The notes under the pieces are model-generated. The model was not told where the DNA came from, ran no database searches, and worked only from the letters and a program-made list of their open reading frames with translations. From Kitasatospora sp. NA04385 (lineage in GTDB: Bacteria; Actinomycetota; Actinomycetes; Streptomycetales; Streptomycetaceae), in assembly GCF_013364235.1 (NCBI RefSeq), contig NZ_CP054919.1, positions 6,551,058-6,615,057 of the forward strand: 64,000 bases of DNA, written 5' to 3'. Within the stretch, counting starts at the first letter, position 1. Every line of letters starts with the position of its first letter. The position numbers were made by a program, and so were the translations under genes. Below, in pieces: positions 33,860 through 42,395 of this stretch.

Positions 33860-33887
33860 CTGCGCGATCATATCGGTTTTCGCGCAG
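33860..33887 (-). promoter_or_regulatory. Operator-like dyad over the PfkB promoter
   Basis: CTGCGCGA (33860-33867) and TCGCGCAG (33880-33887) form perfect 8-bp arms around 12 bases. On the minus strand a TATGAT -10-like hexamer lies inside at 33873-33868, so a bound repressor would block transcription of the kinase gene. The rest of the 276-base gap serves the divergent EamA gene. Confidence 0.5.
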
Positions 33888-34078
33888 CTTCGAGCATCGT
33901 TGGGGGATTTGTGACCGCCCGGAGCGGAAGGGGTGCCCGTCGGCCGCCCCGGCGCCGGTCGTCCGAACGCCGGTCGACGGGTCGGCGAACGTTCGGGGGC
34001 GGTGGCCGACCCGGTCGCACGGGACGCTAAGTTGGCTGTACATCTTTCCGGGATCGCTCCGGCTGGAGGGGGAGGCAC

Positions 34079-34927
34079 GTGAGTCAGGGCGCCGTTCCGG
34101 TGGTGGTGCTGGCCGCCGCGCTGCTGCACGCGGTGTGGAACGCGCTGGTGCACGGGGTGCGCGACCGGATGGCCGGGACGGCGCAGATGAACCTGGTGTT
34201 CGCGGCCTTCGGCGCGGCGCTCGCGCTGTTCGTCCCGCCGCCGGGAGCGGCCGCCCTGCCGTACCTGCTGGCCTCCGCCGCGCTCCAGACCGGCTACCAG
34301 CTGCTGCTGGTCCGGGCCTACGGGCTCGGCGACTTCGGGCAGATGTACCCGATCGCCCGCGGCACCTCCCCGGCGGTGGTCGCGCTGCTCGCCGCCACCG
34401 TCCTGCACCGCCCGCTGCCCGCCGGGCAGCTCGCCGCCGTCGCCGTCATCTCGCTCGGCCTGGCCGGGCTCGCGCTGGTCGGCGGCCTCCCCGGGCGGGC
34501 CCGGCTCCCGGCCGTCGCCGCCGCGCTGGGCAACGGCGTGCTGATCGCCGGGTACACCGTGGTGGACGCGGGCGGCGTCCGCGCCGCGCACTCCACCGCC
34601 GGGTACATCGCCTGGATGTTCCTCCTCCAGGGCCTGGCCGTGCTCGCCGCGGTGGCCGCCGTCCGCCGCCGCGCCCTGCGGCCCGCCCTGCGCGAGGGCC
34701 GCGCCGTCGGGCTCGCGGGCGGCCTGATGTCGCTCACCGCGTACGGGCTGGTGGTCTGGGCGCAGACCGTCGGCGACCTGCCGACCATCGCCGCGCTGCG
34801 CGAGACCTCCATCGTGATCGCCGCCCTGATCGGCACCCTGGTGCTGCGCGAACGGCTCGGCACCCTGCGGCTGGCCGCCAGCGCCACCGTGCTGACCGGC
34901 ATCGCGCTGCTGGAGTTCGCGCACTGA
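34079..34927 (+). CDS. EamA/DMT family transporter
   Basis: 282 residues from a GTG directly after GGAGGGGGAGGCAC. Ten predicted membrane helices form two five-helix EamA repeats: VVVLAAALLHAVWNALVHGVRDR at the start and GLMSLTAYGLVVWAQTVGDLPTIAALRETSIVIAALIGTLVLRERLGTLRLAAS in the second repeat. The ALLHAxWNALxH start and RETSIV/ALIGTLVLRERLG motif match the DMT subgroup often annotated as SMR-like or phosphonate-associated permeases. It exports a small metabolite of unknown identity. It converges with the MocR gene (18 bases between stops). Confidence 0.85.
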   Translation: MSQGAVPVVVLAAALLHAVWNALVHGVRDRMAGTAQMNLVFAAFGAALALFVPPPGAAALPYLLASAALQTGYQLLLVRAYGLGDFGQMYPIARGTSPAVVALLAATVLHRPLPAGQLAAVAVISLGLAGLALVGGLPGRARLPAVAAALGNGVLIAGYTVVDAGGVRAAHSTAGYIAWMFLLQGLAVLAAVAAVRRRALRPALREGRAVGLAGGLMSLTAYGLVVWAQTVGDLPTIAALRETSIVIAALIGTLVLRERLGTLRLAASATVLTGIALLEFAH

Positions 34928-34945
34928 ACCGGAGCCGGCCGCGGG

Positions 34946-36361
34946 TCAGGCCGCCGACTCCAGGGCGTCGGCCAGGTGGTCCGCCGCCGCGGTGAGCCGG
35001 GCGGCCGTCTCGGCGGCGGCGAGGCTGACCCGGACGTGCGGGGCGGGCTCGGCGGTGAAGTAGTGCGAACCGGGGGAGAGCGCCACGCCCCGGCGCAGCG
35101 CGGCGGCGGCGAAGGCGGCCGGCTCGGCCCCGGCGGGCAGCGGCAGCCACAGGTGGAAGCCGCCGCGCGGCAGCCGGGCCGGCAGCAGGGCCGGGGCGCG
35201 CCGGGCCAGGGCGGTGCCGAACGACTGCCGACGCTCGCCCAACTCCCGGGCCAGCGACCGCAGGTGGCGCCTCCACTCGGGGGAGCCGACCAGTTCGAGG
35301 GTGGCCTCCTGGAGCGGCCGCGGAACGAAGAAGGAGTCCACCGCCTGCACCGAGCGCAGCCGGGCCAGCGCCGGACCGCGGGCCACCAGCGCCCCCACCC
35401 GCAGGCTCGGCGAGGCCGCCTTGGTCAGCGAACGGACGTGCACCACCGTGCCGTCCGGGTCGTCCGCGGCCAGCGGCGGCGGCAGCTCGCCCGCGTCCGC
35501 GTGCACCAGCAGCCGGGCGAAGTCGTCCTCCACCACGAACGCCCCCGCCCGCCGCGCCGCCGCCAGCACCGCCCGCCGCCGCTCGACGGGCAGAACGGTG
35601 CCGGTCGGGTTCTGGAACAGCGGCTGGCAGACGAACAGCCGCGCCCCCGAGGCCGCGAACGCCTCGGTCAGCCGCTCCGGGATCACCCCGTCCGCGTCCA
35701 CCGGCACCGGCACCGGCCGCAGGCCCGCCGCCCGGGCGATCGCCAACAGCCCCGGATAGGTGGGGGACTCGACCAGCACCGGCGCACCCGGCGGGGCCAG
35801 CGAGCGCAGCGCGCAGGTCAGCGCGCTCTGCCCGCCTGCGGTGACCAGCACCTCCGCCGCCGTGACGCCGCCGCCCACCTCCCGGGCGAACCAGCCGCGC
35901 AGCTCCGGCAGCCCCTCCAGCGGCGGCCGCCCCCACGCGCCCGGACGGCGGGCCGCCCGGGCCAGCGCACCGGCCAGCGCCCGTTCCGGCAGCAGCGAGG
36001 CGTGCGGGTAGCCGCTGTTCAGGTCGATCACCTCCGGCGGGGCCTGCGTCAGGGCGGCCAGCACCCCCGAGGCGTCCACCACCCGGGCCGGCGGCGCCCC
36101 CGCCTCCGCGCTGAGCGCCACCTCCTGCCAGGAGAAGTCGCCCCGCACGGCGGGCGCCGGACCCGGTTCGGCCCGGAACACGCCCGCGCCCGGCCGGGAC
36201 ACCACCACGCCCTCCGCGACCAGCTCCCGGATCGCCCGGGACACCGAGACCGGACTGACCCGGTAGCGCTCCACCAGCTCCCTGCTACTGGGAATCCGGG
36301 CGCCCGGCGAGTAGCGCATCACCAGCGCGCGCAGCGCCACCGTCAGCTCCTGCACGCTCAT
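34946..36361 (-). CDS. MocR/GntR regulator with aminotransferase domain
   Basis: 471 residues. The N-terminal GntR winged helix (YSPGARIPSSRELVERYRVSPVSVSRAIRELVAEGVVVSRPGAGVFRAEPG, 17-67) is joined to a fold-type I aminotransferase-like domain with PGAPVLVESPTYPGLLAIARAAG, PLFQNPTGTVLPVERR, DDFAR and the PLP lysine in SLTKAASPSLRVG (Lys314). MocR proteins use PLP or an amino-acid adduct as effector. It is divergent from an EamA exporter with only 44 bases between, a common pairing in which MocR controls the exporter. Direct GCTACCGT repeats in that gap are likely binding sites. Confidence 0.88.
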   Translation of the reverse strand: MSVQELTVALRALVMRYSPGARIPSSRELVERYRVSPVSVSRAIRELVAEGVVVSRPGAGVFRAEPGPAPAVRGDFSWQEVALSAEAGAPPARVVDASGVLAALTQAPPEVIDLNSGYPHASLLPERALAGALARAARRPGAWGRPPLEGLPELRGWFAREVGGGVTAAEVLVTAGGQSALTCALRSLAPPGAPVLVESPTYPGLLAIARAAGLRPVPVPVDADGVIPERLTEAFAASGARLFVCQPLFQNPTGTVLPVERRRAVLAAARRAGAFVVEDDFARLLVHADAGELPPPLAADDPDGTVVHVRSLTKAASPSLRVGALVARGPALARLRSVQAVDSFFVPRPLQEATLELVGSPEWRRHLRSLARELGERRQSFGTALARRAPALLPARLPRGGFHLWLPLPAGAEPAAFAAAALRRGVALSPGSHYFTAEPAPHVRVSLAAAETAARLTAAADHLADALESAA

Positions 36362-36392
36362 CGACGGCCCTTCCGGCAGGCGGGCGGCAACT

Positions 36393-36431
36393 GCTACCGT
36401 CCTGTATGTCAGCTCAGAATAGCGCTACCGT
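36393..36431. promoter_or_regulatory. Direct repeats GCTACCGT in the MocR/EamA divergon
   Basis: GCTACCGT at 36393-36400 and 36424-36431, 31 bases apart (three helical turns). MocR regulators typically bind direct repeats. The first copy contains a TACCGT -10-like hexamer 5 bases before the exporter ATG; the second is inside the coding start. Confidence 0.55.
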
Positions 36432-37401
36432 GCTCCGCCCGATAGCGGCGGGTGGCACCGCCCAGGCCGCCCTCGGCGTGCTCGCCTTCTCCTTCAGCTT
36501 CCCCGCCACCGCCTGGGCCCTGGAGGGCTTCGGCCCCTGGACGGTCACCGGCCTGCGCGGCACGCTCGCCGCGCTGCTGGCCGGGGCCTGCCTGCTCGCC
36601 TCCGGCGCCCGCGTCCCGCCCCGCGCGGCCCGGCCCGGCCTGGCCGCCGTCGCGGTCGGCTGTGCGGTCGGCTTCCCCCTGCTGTCCACGCTCGCGCTGC
36701 GGCTCTCCTCCACCGCGCACTCCGCCGTGGTGATCGGCCTGCTGCCGCTGGCCACCGCGGCCGTCGGCGCGCTGCGCGCCAAAGCGCGGCCGCCGCGCGC
36801 GTTCTGGCTCGCCGCGACGGCCGGGGCCGCCGTCGTGCTCGGCTTCACCGTCCAGCAGAGCGGCGGCGCGGGCCTGACCACCGCCGACCTGTACCTGTTC
36901 GGGGCGCTGCTGCTCTGCGCGTTCGGCTACGCGGAGGGCGGACGGCTGGCCCGGGACCTGCCCGGCTGGCAGGTGATCGGCTGGGGCGTGGTCGCCGCGC
37001 TGCCCGTCACCGCGCTCACCGGCGCGCTCGCCCTCACCGTCGAACCCGTGCACTGGAACTGGCACGGCGTCACCGGCCTGGCCTACCTGGCGGCGGTCTC
37101 GCAGTTCGGCGGCTTCGTGGTCTGGTACCGCGGGATGGCGGCCATCGGCGTCCCCCGGGCCAGCCAACTCCAGCTCGCCCAGCCGCTGTTGACGCTCTGC
37201 TGGGCCGTCCTGCTGCTCGCCGAGACCCTGCCCGCCACCGCCGTGCCCACCGCCCTCGCCGTGGTCGCCTGCATCGCCGCGACCCAACGGGCCGGGCGGC
37301 CCGGGCGGCCCGTCGGCTCCGGCCGGGCCGGGGAGCCCGGCCCGGCCGGTCAGTCCGGTCGGGCCGGTCAGTCCGGGAGCATCGGGTCGTCCAGCCAGTA
37401 G
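36406..37401 (+). CDS. EamA/DMT exporter controlled by MocR
   Basis: 331 residues with ten predicted helices in two EamA repeats: LGVLAFSFSFPATAWALEGFGPWTVTGLRGTLAALLAGA at the start, STAHSAVVIGLLPLATAAVGALRA, then FGGFVVWYRGMAAIGVPRASQLQLAQPLLTLCWAVLLLAETL. The FPATAWAL/PWTVTGLRG and VWYRGMA motifs are typical of RhaT-like exporters beside MocR genes. The C-terminal 45 residues are a Gly/Arg/Pro tail (RPGRPVGSGRAGEPGPAGQSG). There is no ribosome binding site, and TACCGT ends 5 bases before the ATG, so the transcript may be leaderless. The last 34 bases overlap the convergent gene. Confidence 0.85.
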   Translation: MSAQNSATVLRPIAAGGTAQAALGVLAFSFSFPATAWALEGFGPWTVTGLRGTLAALLAGACLLASGARVPPRAARPGLAAVAVGCAVGFPLLSTLALRLSSTAHSAVVIGLLPLATAAVGALRAKARPPRAFWLAATAGAAVVLGFTVQQSGGAGLTTADLYLFGALLLCAFGYAEGGRLARDLPGWQVIGWGVVAALPVTALTGALALTVEPVHWNWHGVTGLAYLAAVSQFGGFVVWYRGMAAIGVPRASQLQLAQPLLTLCWAVLLLAETLPATAVPTALAVVACIAATQRAGRPGRPVGSGRAGEPGPAGQSGRAGQSGSIGSSSQ

Positions 37402-37853
37402 TAGAGCCGCTCGTCGGCGGCCGCCGCCCGGCGGGCCAGCGCGGCCAAGCCCGGCAGCGCGGCGAGGGCCGGGGCGGCCGGGGCCCGGCCCTGCGGGCGC
37501 AGGGCGCGCAGGGACTCGGCGGGGGAGTCGGCCAGCAGGTCGCGCACGGCGGGGGAGAGCTGGTGGGCCCAGGGGCCGGTGCTCCACGGGTCGTCCGGGA
37601 GGACGAAGCAGCTCGGCCGCCCGGTGGCGGGCCGGACGGTGTGCTCGACCAGCTCGGCGTCCGGGAGGGTGAGGACCAGCTCGTCCAGCAGCTCCAGGAG
37701 GTCGCCCGGGTCGGCGTCCGGGTCGGTGTCCGCCGGCCTCAGGGCGTCGAAGGCGGCGGCCGGGTCGCGCAGGGCCGGGCCGGCGGTGAAGGCGGCCCGG
37801 ACGGCGTCCGGGCCCGGGGCGCGGAAGAAGGCGTACACGGGCGGGCGGTTCAC
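37368..37853 (-). CDS. Uncharacterised protein, paralogue of its upstream neighbour
   Basis: 161 residues from a GTG that overlaps the preceding stop as GTGA, implying translational coupling. It shares DDPWSTGPWAHQLSPAVRDLLAD with the neighbour's DPWMTGPWVVELSDETRDALAG and has a similar length and an N-terminal YAFFRAP matching YFRAAD. No catalytic motif, signal peptide or membrane helix is seen. The end overlaps the EamA gene by 34 bases in opposite orientation. Function unknown; a heterodimer with its partner is a reasonable guess. Confidence 0.6.
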   Translation of the reverse strand: MNRPPVYAFFRAPGPDAVRAAFTAGPALRDPAAAFDALRPADTDPDADPGDLLELLDELVLTLPDAELVEHTVRPATGRPSCFVLPDDPWSTGPWAHQLSPAVRDLLADSPAESLRALRPQGRAPAAPALAALPGLAALARRAAAADERLYYWLDDPMLPD

Positions 37854-38341
37854 TCGGCCAGGGCGCAGTACAGGTGCTGCCCGTCCTTCTGGGCGCGGCG
37901 GGCCAGCACCCCCAACTGGTGGATCAGCCGCATCAGTTCGACCCGCTCCACGTTCTTCACCTCGTCGGTGCGGCCCCACTGGGTGGTGAGCTGGGGCAGC
38001 CGCTTGCGCTCGATGCCGGCCAGCGCGTCCCGGGTCTCGTCGGACAGCTCGACCACCCAGGGGCCGGTCATCCACGGGTCCTCGAAGTCGACGGCGGTGG
38101 CCGGGGCCTCGGGGTGCCAGGGCTGGAGGCCGGTCGGCCACACCGAGCGGTCCGGGCCGTCCTTGACCGGGGAGTCTTCGTCGCGCAGCGCGGCGACCAG
38201 GTGCGGCAGCACCACCGTCGGGTCGATCCCCCGGGCCTGCACCGATTCGAAGGTCTCGGCGGGCGGACGCGCGCCCAGCTTCATCACCTTCCGTACCGCG
38301 GCCTCGTCGGCGGCCCGGAAGTAGTCGGTCCGCAGCTCCAT
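37850..38341 (-). CDS. Uncharacterised protein, first of a paralogous pair
   Basis: 163 residues starting MELRTDYFRAADEAAVRKVM. The second half has FEDPWMTGPWVVELSDETRDALAGIE followed by helices ELMRLIHQLGVLARRAQKDGQHLYCALAE. I recall similar streptomycete proteins annotated as hypothetical. It is soluble with an acidic middle. The next gene overlaps its stop and encodes a divergent copy, so this is a tandem duplication kept as a coupled operon. No ribosome binding site is obvious before the ATG. Confidence 0.65.
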   Translation of the reverse strand: MELRTDYFRAADEAAVRKVMKLGARPPAETFESVQARGIDPTVVLPHLVAALRDEDSPVKDGPDRSVWPTGLQPWHPEAPATAVDFEDPWMTGPWVVELSDETRDALAGIERKRLPQLTTQWGRTDEVKNVERVELMRLIHQLGVLARRAQKDGQHLYCALAE

Positions 38342-38484
38342 GTCGCACGCTCCCCATCGCTCGGCAAGGCGCCCAGTGCATCACAGTCCGCGCCGGGGCG
38401 GGTACCCGGTCGCCGTCCTGTGATCTGCCTCCCACGTGCCAACGGGCTGTTCCGCCGGTGAAGTTCGCGTACTAGCTTTCGTCC

Positions 38485-39828
38485 GTGAGCCCGTTGCCGC
38501 CGTTGCCGACACCCCCGGGGGCCGCCGGACGCCGTCCGGTGAACCGTCCGCTGCGCGTCCTGCTGGGCGCGTCCGTGCTGGCCAACACCGGTGACGGCGT
38601 GCTGCGGACGGGCCTGCTGCTGGTGGTGGCGCACCTGACGGGTTCGGTGGACACCTCCTCGCTGGTGATGGCGGTGACCACGGTGCCGTGGCTGCTGTTC
38701 GGGATCCCCGCCGGGATGCTGGCCGACCGGGTCAGCCGGAAGGCGGCGATGGTGGCCGCGGACGGGGCGCGGGCGGTGCTGATCCTGGCGATCGGGGCGG
38801 CCGCCTGGGCCGGGGAGCCGTCGCTGCCGCTGCTGCTGACCCTGGCGTTCCTGGTGGGCGTGGCCGAGACGGTGTTCAACACCAGCGGCGAGACCGTGCT
38901 GCCGATCCTCGTCCCGGCCGCGGAGCTGACCCGGGCCAACGGGCAGCTCGCCACCACCGTCCGGGTCACCGGCCAGTTCGTCGCCCCGTCGCTGGCGGGC
39001 TGGTTGACCGCGCTGGCCGCCCCCGTGACCTTCCTGGTCGCCGGGGCGGGCTACCTCGGCTCGATGCTCCGGCTCACCGCCCTGCCGCGCGACGTCGGCC
39101 GCGTCCCGCCGCCGGCGCGGCCGGTCGAGCGGGTGCGGCCGTGGACCGGGCTGGCGTTCCTGGCGCGGCACCGGGCGATCCGGATGATCACCGTCGCCGG
39201 GGTGCTCACCACCCTCGCCAACACGTCCTTCCTGGCGCTGTTCGTGGTGTACGCGACCACCGGCCCGCTGCACCTCGGCGACGCGGGCTACGGGGTGCTG
39301 CTCAGCTCGGTCGGCGTCGGCACCGCGATCGGCTCGCTCACCGCGCACCGGGCCGAGCACCGGTTCGGCGCCGCGCCGGTGCTGTGCGCGACCCGGCTGG
39401 GCTGGGGGCTGATGTTCGTCGCGCCGGTGTTCCTGCGCGGGGTGCCGCTGTTCGCCGCGATGACCGCGGGCAGCTGCCTGGGCGGCATGTGGGGCGTGCT
39501 CACGGTGTCGCTCCGGCAGCGGTTGACGCCGCCGCGGATGCGCGGGGCGGTCGGTGGCGCTTACCGGGCGGTGATCATGAGTGCGATGCCGGCCGGCGCG
39601 GGTGCGGGCCTGCTGCTGCAACGGGCGTTCGGCACGCCCGGCACCTTCCTGCTGTTCGGCGCCGCGATGGTGGTGCTGGCCGTCCCGGTCTGGCGGGCCG
39701 TCACCGCCGAGCAGCCGGAGCAGCCGGGGGACGGGCCGGGCGGGCACGACGGCCCGGACGGGCCGGAGGAGGAGCGGGCGGGGCGGCACCCCCGCACAAG
39801 GAGCCGCGCCGCCCGCTCCGGTCAGTAG
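38485..39828 (+). CDS. MFS transporter (MFS_3 / enterobactin-exporter-like)
   Basis: 447 residues, twelve predicted helices. Landmarks: FGIPAGMLADRVSRKAAMVAADGARAV (motif A-like, about 72-98), NTSGETVLPILVPAAELTRANGQLATTVRVTGQFVAPSLAGWL, and GVLTVSLRQRLTPPRMRGAVGGAYR. These match the MFS_3 group that exports siderophores or antibiotics. The C-terminus is a hydrophilic Gly/Glu/Arg tail. TAGCTT (38473-38478) ends 6 bases before the GTG and no ribosome binding site is seen, so a leaderless start is likely. The stop overlaps the convergent sugar-binding gene by 7 bases. Confidence 0.85.
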   Translation: MSPLPPLPTPPGAAGRRPVNRPLRVLLGASVLANTGDGVLRTGLLLVVAHLTGSVDTSSLVMAVTTVPWLLFGIPAGMLADRVSRKAAMVAADGARAVLILAIGAAAWAGEPSLPLLLTLAFLVGVAETVFNTSGETVLPILVPAAELTRANGQLATTVRVTGQFVAPSLAGWLTALAAPVTFLVAGAGYLGSMLRLTALPRDVGRVPPPARPVERVRPWTGLAFLARHRAIRMITVAGVLTTLANTSFLALFVVYATTGPLHLGDAGYGVLLSSVGVGTAIGSLTAHRAEHRFGAAPVLCATRLGWGLMFVAPVFLRGVPLFAAMTAGSCLGGMWGVLTVSLRQRLTPPRMRGAVGGAYRAVIMSAMPAGAGAGLLLQRAFGTPGTFLLFGAAMVVLAVPVWRAVTAEQPEQPGDGPGGHDGPDGPEEERAGRHPRTRSRAARSGQ

Positions 39829-40910
39829 GAGCCGGGGATGCCGGCGTCCTTGCAGGCCTTGGCGAACTGCGGGGTGCAGATCTCCTCGGCCTTGTAGAGG
39901 CCACCGGCGACGACCGTCTCGGCGACCTTGGCCTTGGTGACGACGACCGGGGTGAGCAGCATCGACGGGATCTGCAGGCCGTTCGAGTCGGTCATGGTGG
40001 AGGCCACCGAGGTGATGTCGATGCCCTTCAGCAGGTAGACCGCCATGCTGGCGGCCGCGTCGGCCTCCGGCTGGTACGGCTTGTAGATGGTGTACGTCTG
40101 GTCGCCGGTGAGGATGCGTCGGATCGCGTCCAGCGAGGCGTCCTGCCCGCCGACCGGCACGTCGGTGCGGCCGGCCTTGTGCAGCTCGTCGATGATCGCG
40201 CCGGCCATGCCGTCGTTGGCCGAGTACACCGCCTGGAAGCCGTTCTTGCCGAGCTTGGAGATCGCCTCGGCCATCTTCGCCCCGGCGACGTCCGGCTTCC
40301 ACTCGCCGGACTGCTCGTACGCGACCCGCTTGACCTTGCTGTCCAGGGCCTTGTGCGCGCCCTCCTTGAAGGACGCCGCGTTGGGGTCGGTCTCGGCGCC
40401 GTTGATCATCACGATCTCGGCGGCGGAGGCCTGCTTGCCCATCGCCTCCAGCAGCGCCTGGCCCTGGAGTTCACCGGTGCGTTCGTTGTCGAACGAGATG
40501 TAGGCGGCGACGTTCCCGGCGGCCAGCCGGTCGTACGCGATCACCTTGGTGCCCTTGCTGGCGGCGGCCTCCACCCAGGGCGCGGTGACGGCGGCGTTCA
40601 CCGGGTCGAGCAGGATCACCTTGACCCCGCGGGCGAGCAGTGCGTCGAACTGCTCCTTCTGCACCTTCTCGTCGCCGTCGGCGTTGGCGTAGTCGAGGGT
40701 GCACTTGGTGCACAACCCCTCGACGGACGTCTGGATCAGCGGCTTGTCGAACGCCTCGTAGCGGGTGGACGAGGAGCGCTCGGGCAACAGCAGTCCGATG
40801 GACTGGTTGCCCGTGGACGACGAGGGTTTGTCGTCCCCGCAGGCGGCGAGCGACATCGCCATCGACACGGCAGCCGTGCCGATGACGAGTCGACGCGTCA
40901 TCGAATTCAT
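39822..40910 (-). CDS. Sugar-binding lipoprotein of an ABC importer (XylF/ChvE-like)
   Basis: 362 residues. A lipoprotein signal peptide (MTRRLVIGTAAVSMAMSLAAC, lipobox LAAC) precedes a periplasmic-binding-protein type I fold: IGLLLPERSSTRYEAFDKPLI, EQFDALLARGVKVILLDPVNAA, VIAYDRLAAGNVAAYISFDNERTGELQGQAL, VYSANDGMAGAIIDELHKAGR, VGGQDASLDAIRRILTGDQTYTIYKPY. This pattern matches D-xylose or multiple-sugar binding proteins. Four Cys (CTKC and ICTPQFAKAC) may form disulfides. No ATPase or permease gene is adjacent, so its importer must be encoded elsewhere or begin off-window. AGGGAGG lies ahead of the ATG. Confidence 0.88.
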   Translation of the reverse strand: MNSMTRRLVIGTAAVSMAMSLAACGDDKPSSSTGNQSIGLLLPERSSSTRYEAFDKPLIQTSVEGLCTKCTLDYANADGDEKVQKEQFDALLARGVKVILLDPVNAAVTAPWVEAAASKGTKVIAYDRLAAGNVAAYISFDNERTGELQGQALLEAMGKQASAAEIVMINGAETDPNAASFKEGAHKALDSKVKRVAYEQSGEWKPDVAGAKMAEAISKLGKNGFQAVYSANDGMAGAIIDELHKAGRTDVPVGGQDASLDAIRRILTGDQTYTIYKPYQPEADAAASMAVYLLKGIDITSVASTMTDSNGLQIPSMLLTPVVVTKAKVAETVVAGGLYKAEEICTPQFAKACKDAGIPGSY

Positions 40911-40987
40911 GGTGGGTGGTGCCTCCCTGGCAGCGCCGTGTCCCTACGGCGAGGTGAAGGGAGTCAAGCCCACCGACCAGGTGTCGT

Positions 40988-41038
40988 CAAGAAGTAAATC
41001 ATTGGTCGGGGCAAATCGACCAAGTCGTTACCTTCTTG
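40988..41038 (-). promoter_or_regulatory. Nested inverted repeats upstream of the sugar-binding gene
   Basis: An outer pair CAAGAAG (40988-40994)/CTTCTTG (41032-41038) encloses an inner perfect pair TTGGTCG (41002-41008)/CGACCAA (41017-41023). The stretch is AT-rich for this genome and lies 78-128 bases before the start, fitting an operator for a sugar-responsive ROK or LacI repressor. Confidence 0.55.
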
Positions 41039-41070
41039 AATGCATACCGGGAGGTTCGTCCACGGATCGA

Positions 41071-42132
41071 TCACCGCTCGTTGCGCGCCACCAAGAACAC
41101 CCCGCCCACCACGATCGCGCCGCCCAGCATGATCGGCCAGGTCAGCGCCTCGGAGAGGAAGATCCAGCCCAGGAACACCGCCACCACCGGGTTGACGTAC
41201 GCGTAGGTCGCCACCAGTGGAAGCGGCGCGCGCTGCAACAGCCAGGCGTAAGACGTGAACGCGACAATGGAGCCGAACAGCACCAGGTACACCAGCCCGC
41301 CCCACGAGGCCGCGGACACCGCGCCCGGGTCGAAACCGCCCGGCTCGCCCCGCGCGAACGACAGCACCAGCGCGCCCGCCGCGCCCGCCAGCATCTCGTA
41401 CACGCTCGCCACGAACGGATCGGCCGGCATCGGCAGCCGCCCCGCCAGCACCGAGCCCAGCGCCCACACCACCGCCGCGCCCACCAGCAGCAGCAGGCCC
41501 GACAGCCCGGCCTCGCCGGTCAGCCCCGGCGCGGTCAGCACCACCAGGCCGACCATGCCCACCAGCACGCCCGCCAGCGTCGCCCGGCCCGTCCGCGCCC
41601 CGAACAGCCGGCGCAGCAGCACCACCCACAGCGGCATGCTGGCCACCATCAGCGCCGCCAGGCCGGACGCCACGGTGCGCTCGGCCAGCACCACCAGCCC
41701 GTTGCCGCCGACCAGCAGCAGCAGGCCCACCAGGAGCGCGGAGCCGAGCTGACCCCGCGTCACCCGCAGTGCGCGCCGGCCCTTCCGGGCCGCCAGGCCC
41801 GCGCCGAGCAGCAGCGCCGCCGCACCGAAGCGCAGCGCGCCCGACAGCAGCGGCGGCATGGTCTCCACCACCACCCGGATCGCCAGGTAGGTCGACCCCC
41901 ACACCACGTACACGATGCCGAGCGCCGCCCACACCGCCGCCCCGAGCCCGCCGGTCCGGGGCGCGTCCGGGTCCGCCCCCGCACGCGCTTTCGCGGCCGC
42001 CGCAGGGAAGTTCACCGGCGAGTTCGCGGGGGAGTCCGTCGCAGGGGCCGTCGGGGAGCCCGTCGGGGAGCCTGCCGGGGGCGGACAGTCGGGGTCGGCG
42101 TCGGCGGGGGACTGCGGAGAGGGCGCGGACAT
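41071..42132 (-). CDS. EamA/DMT family transporter (RhaT-like)
   Basis: 353 residues with AAGGAG before the ATG. A 65-residue Pro/Ala/Ser-rich cytosolic N-terminus is followed by ten helices: ALGIVYVVWGSTYLAIRVVVETMPPLLSGALRFGAAALLL, VLAERTVASGLAALMVASMPLWVVLLRRLFG, and the second repeat AFTSYAWLLQRAPLPLVATYAYVNPVVAVFLGWIFLSEALT. The VVWGSTYLAI and YVNPVVAVFLGW motifs define the drug/metabolite group with YdcZ/RhaT-like exporters. The gene precedes the sugar-binding lipoprotein by 160 bases on the same strand but the operator-like dyad suggests separate promoters. Confidence 0.85.
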   Translation of the reverse strand: MSAPSPQSPADADPDCPPPAGSPTGSPTAPATDSPANSPVNFPAAAAKARAGADPDAPRTGGLGAAVWAALGIVYVVWGSTYLAIRVVVETMPPLLSGALRFGAAALLLGAGLAARKGRRALRVTRGQLGSALLVGLLLLVGGNGLVVLAERTVASGLAALMVASMPLWVVLLRRLFGARTGRATLAGVLVGMVGLVVLTAPGLTGEAGLSGLLLLVGAAVVWALGSVLAGRLPMPADPFVASVYEMLAGAAGALVLSFARGEPGGFDPGAVSAASWGGLVYLVLFGSIVAFTSYAWLLQRAPLPLVATYAYVNPVVAVFLGWIFLSEALTWPIMLGGAIVVGGVFLVARNER

Positions 42133-42395
42133 GGGCGTCTCCTTGTCTTGGTCCTGACATGTGCGTTCGGCGGAATGACACCACACCCCGTTCGTGCGCG
42201 GCAGGGAGTTTCGCCACTCGGTACGGACGGCGAGAGCACGGCGGGAGCACTACGCGCGAACGCCCCCCGCCGCACGCCGGACAGGGCCGACCGGATGAAC
42301 CGGCGCACCACCGCGCCCCCAGCCGCCCCGCCCCGGCCGCGCCGGATGGTAGGCATGGGGGCGGCCCGAGCGCAGCCGATCGGAGGAGCGGCCGC

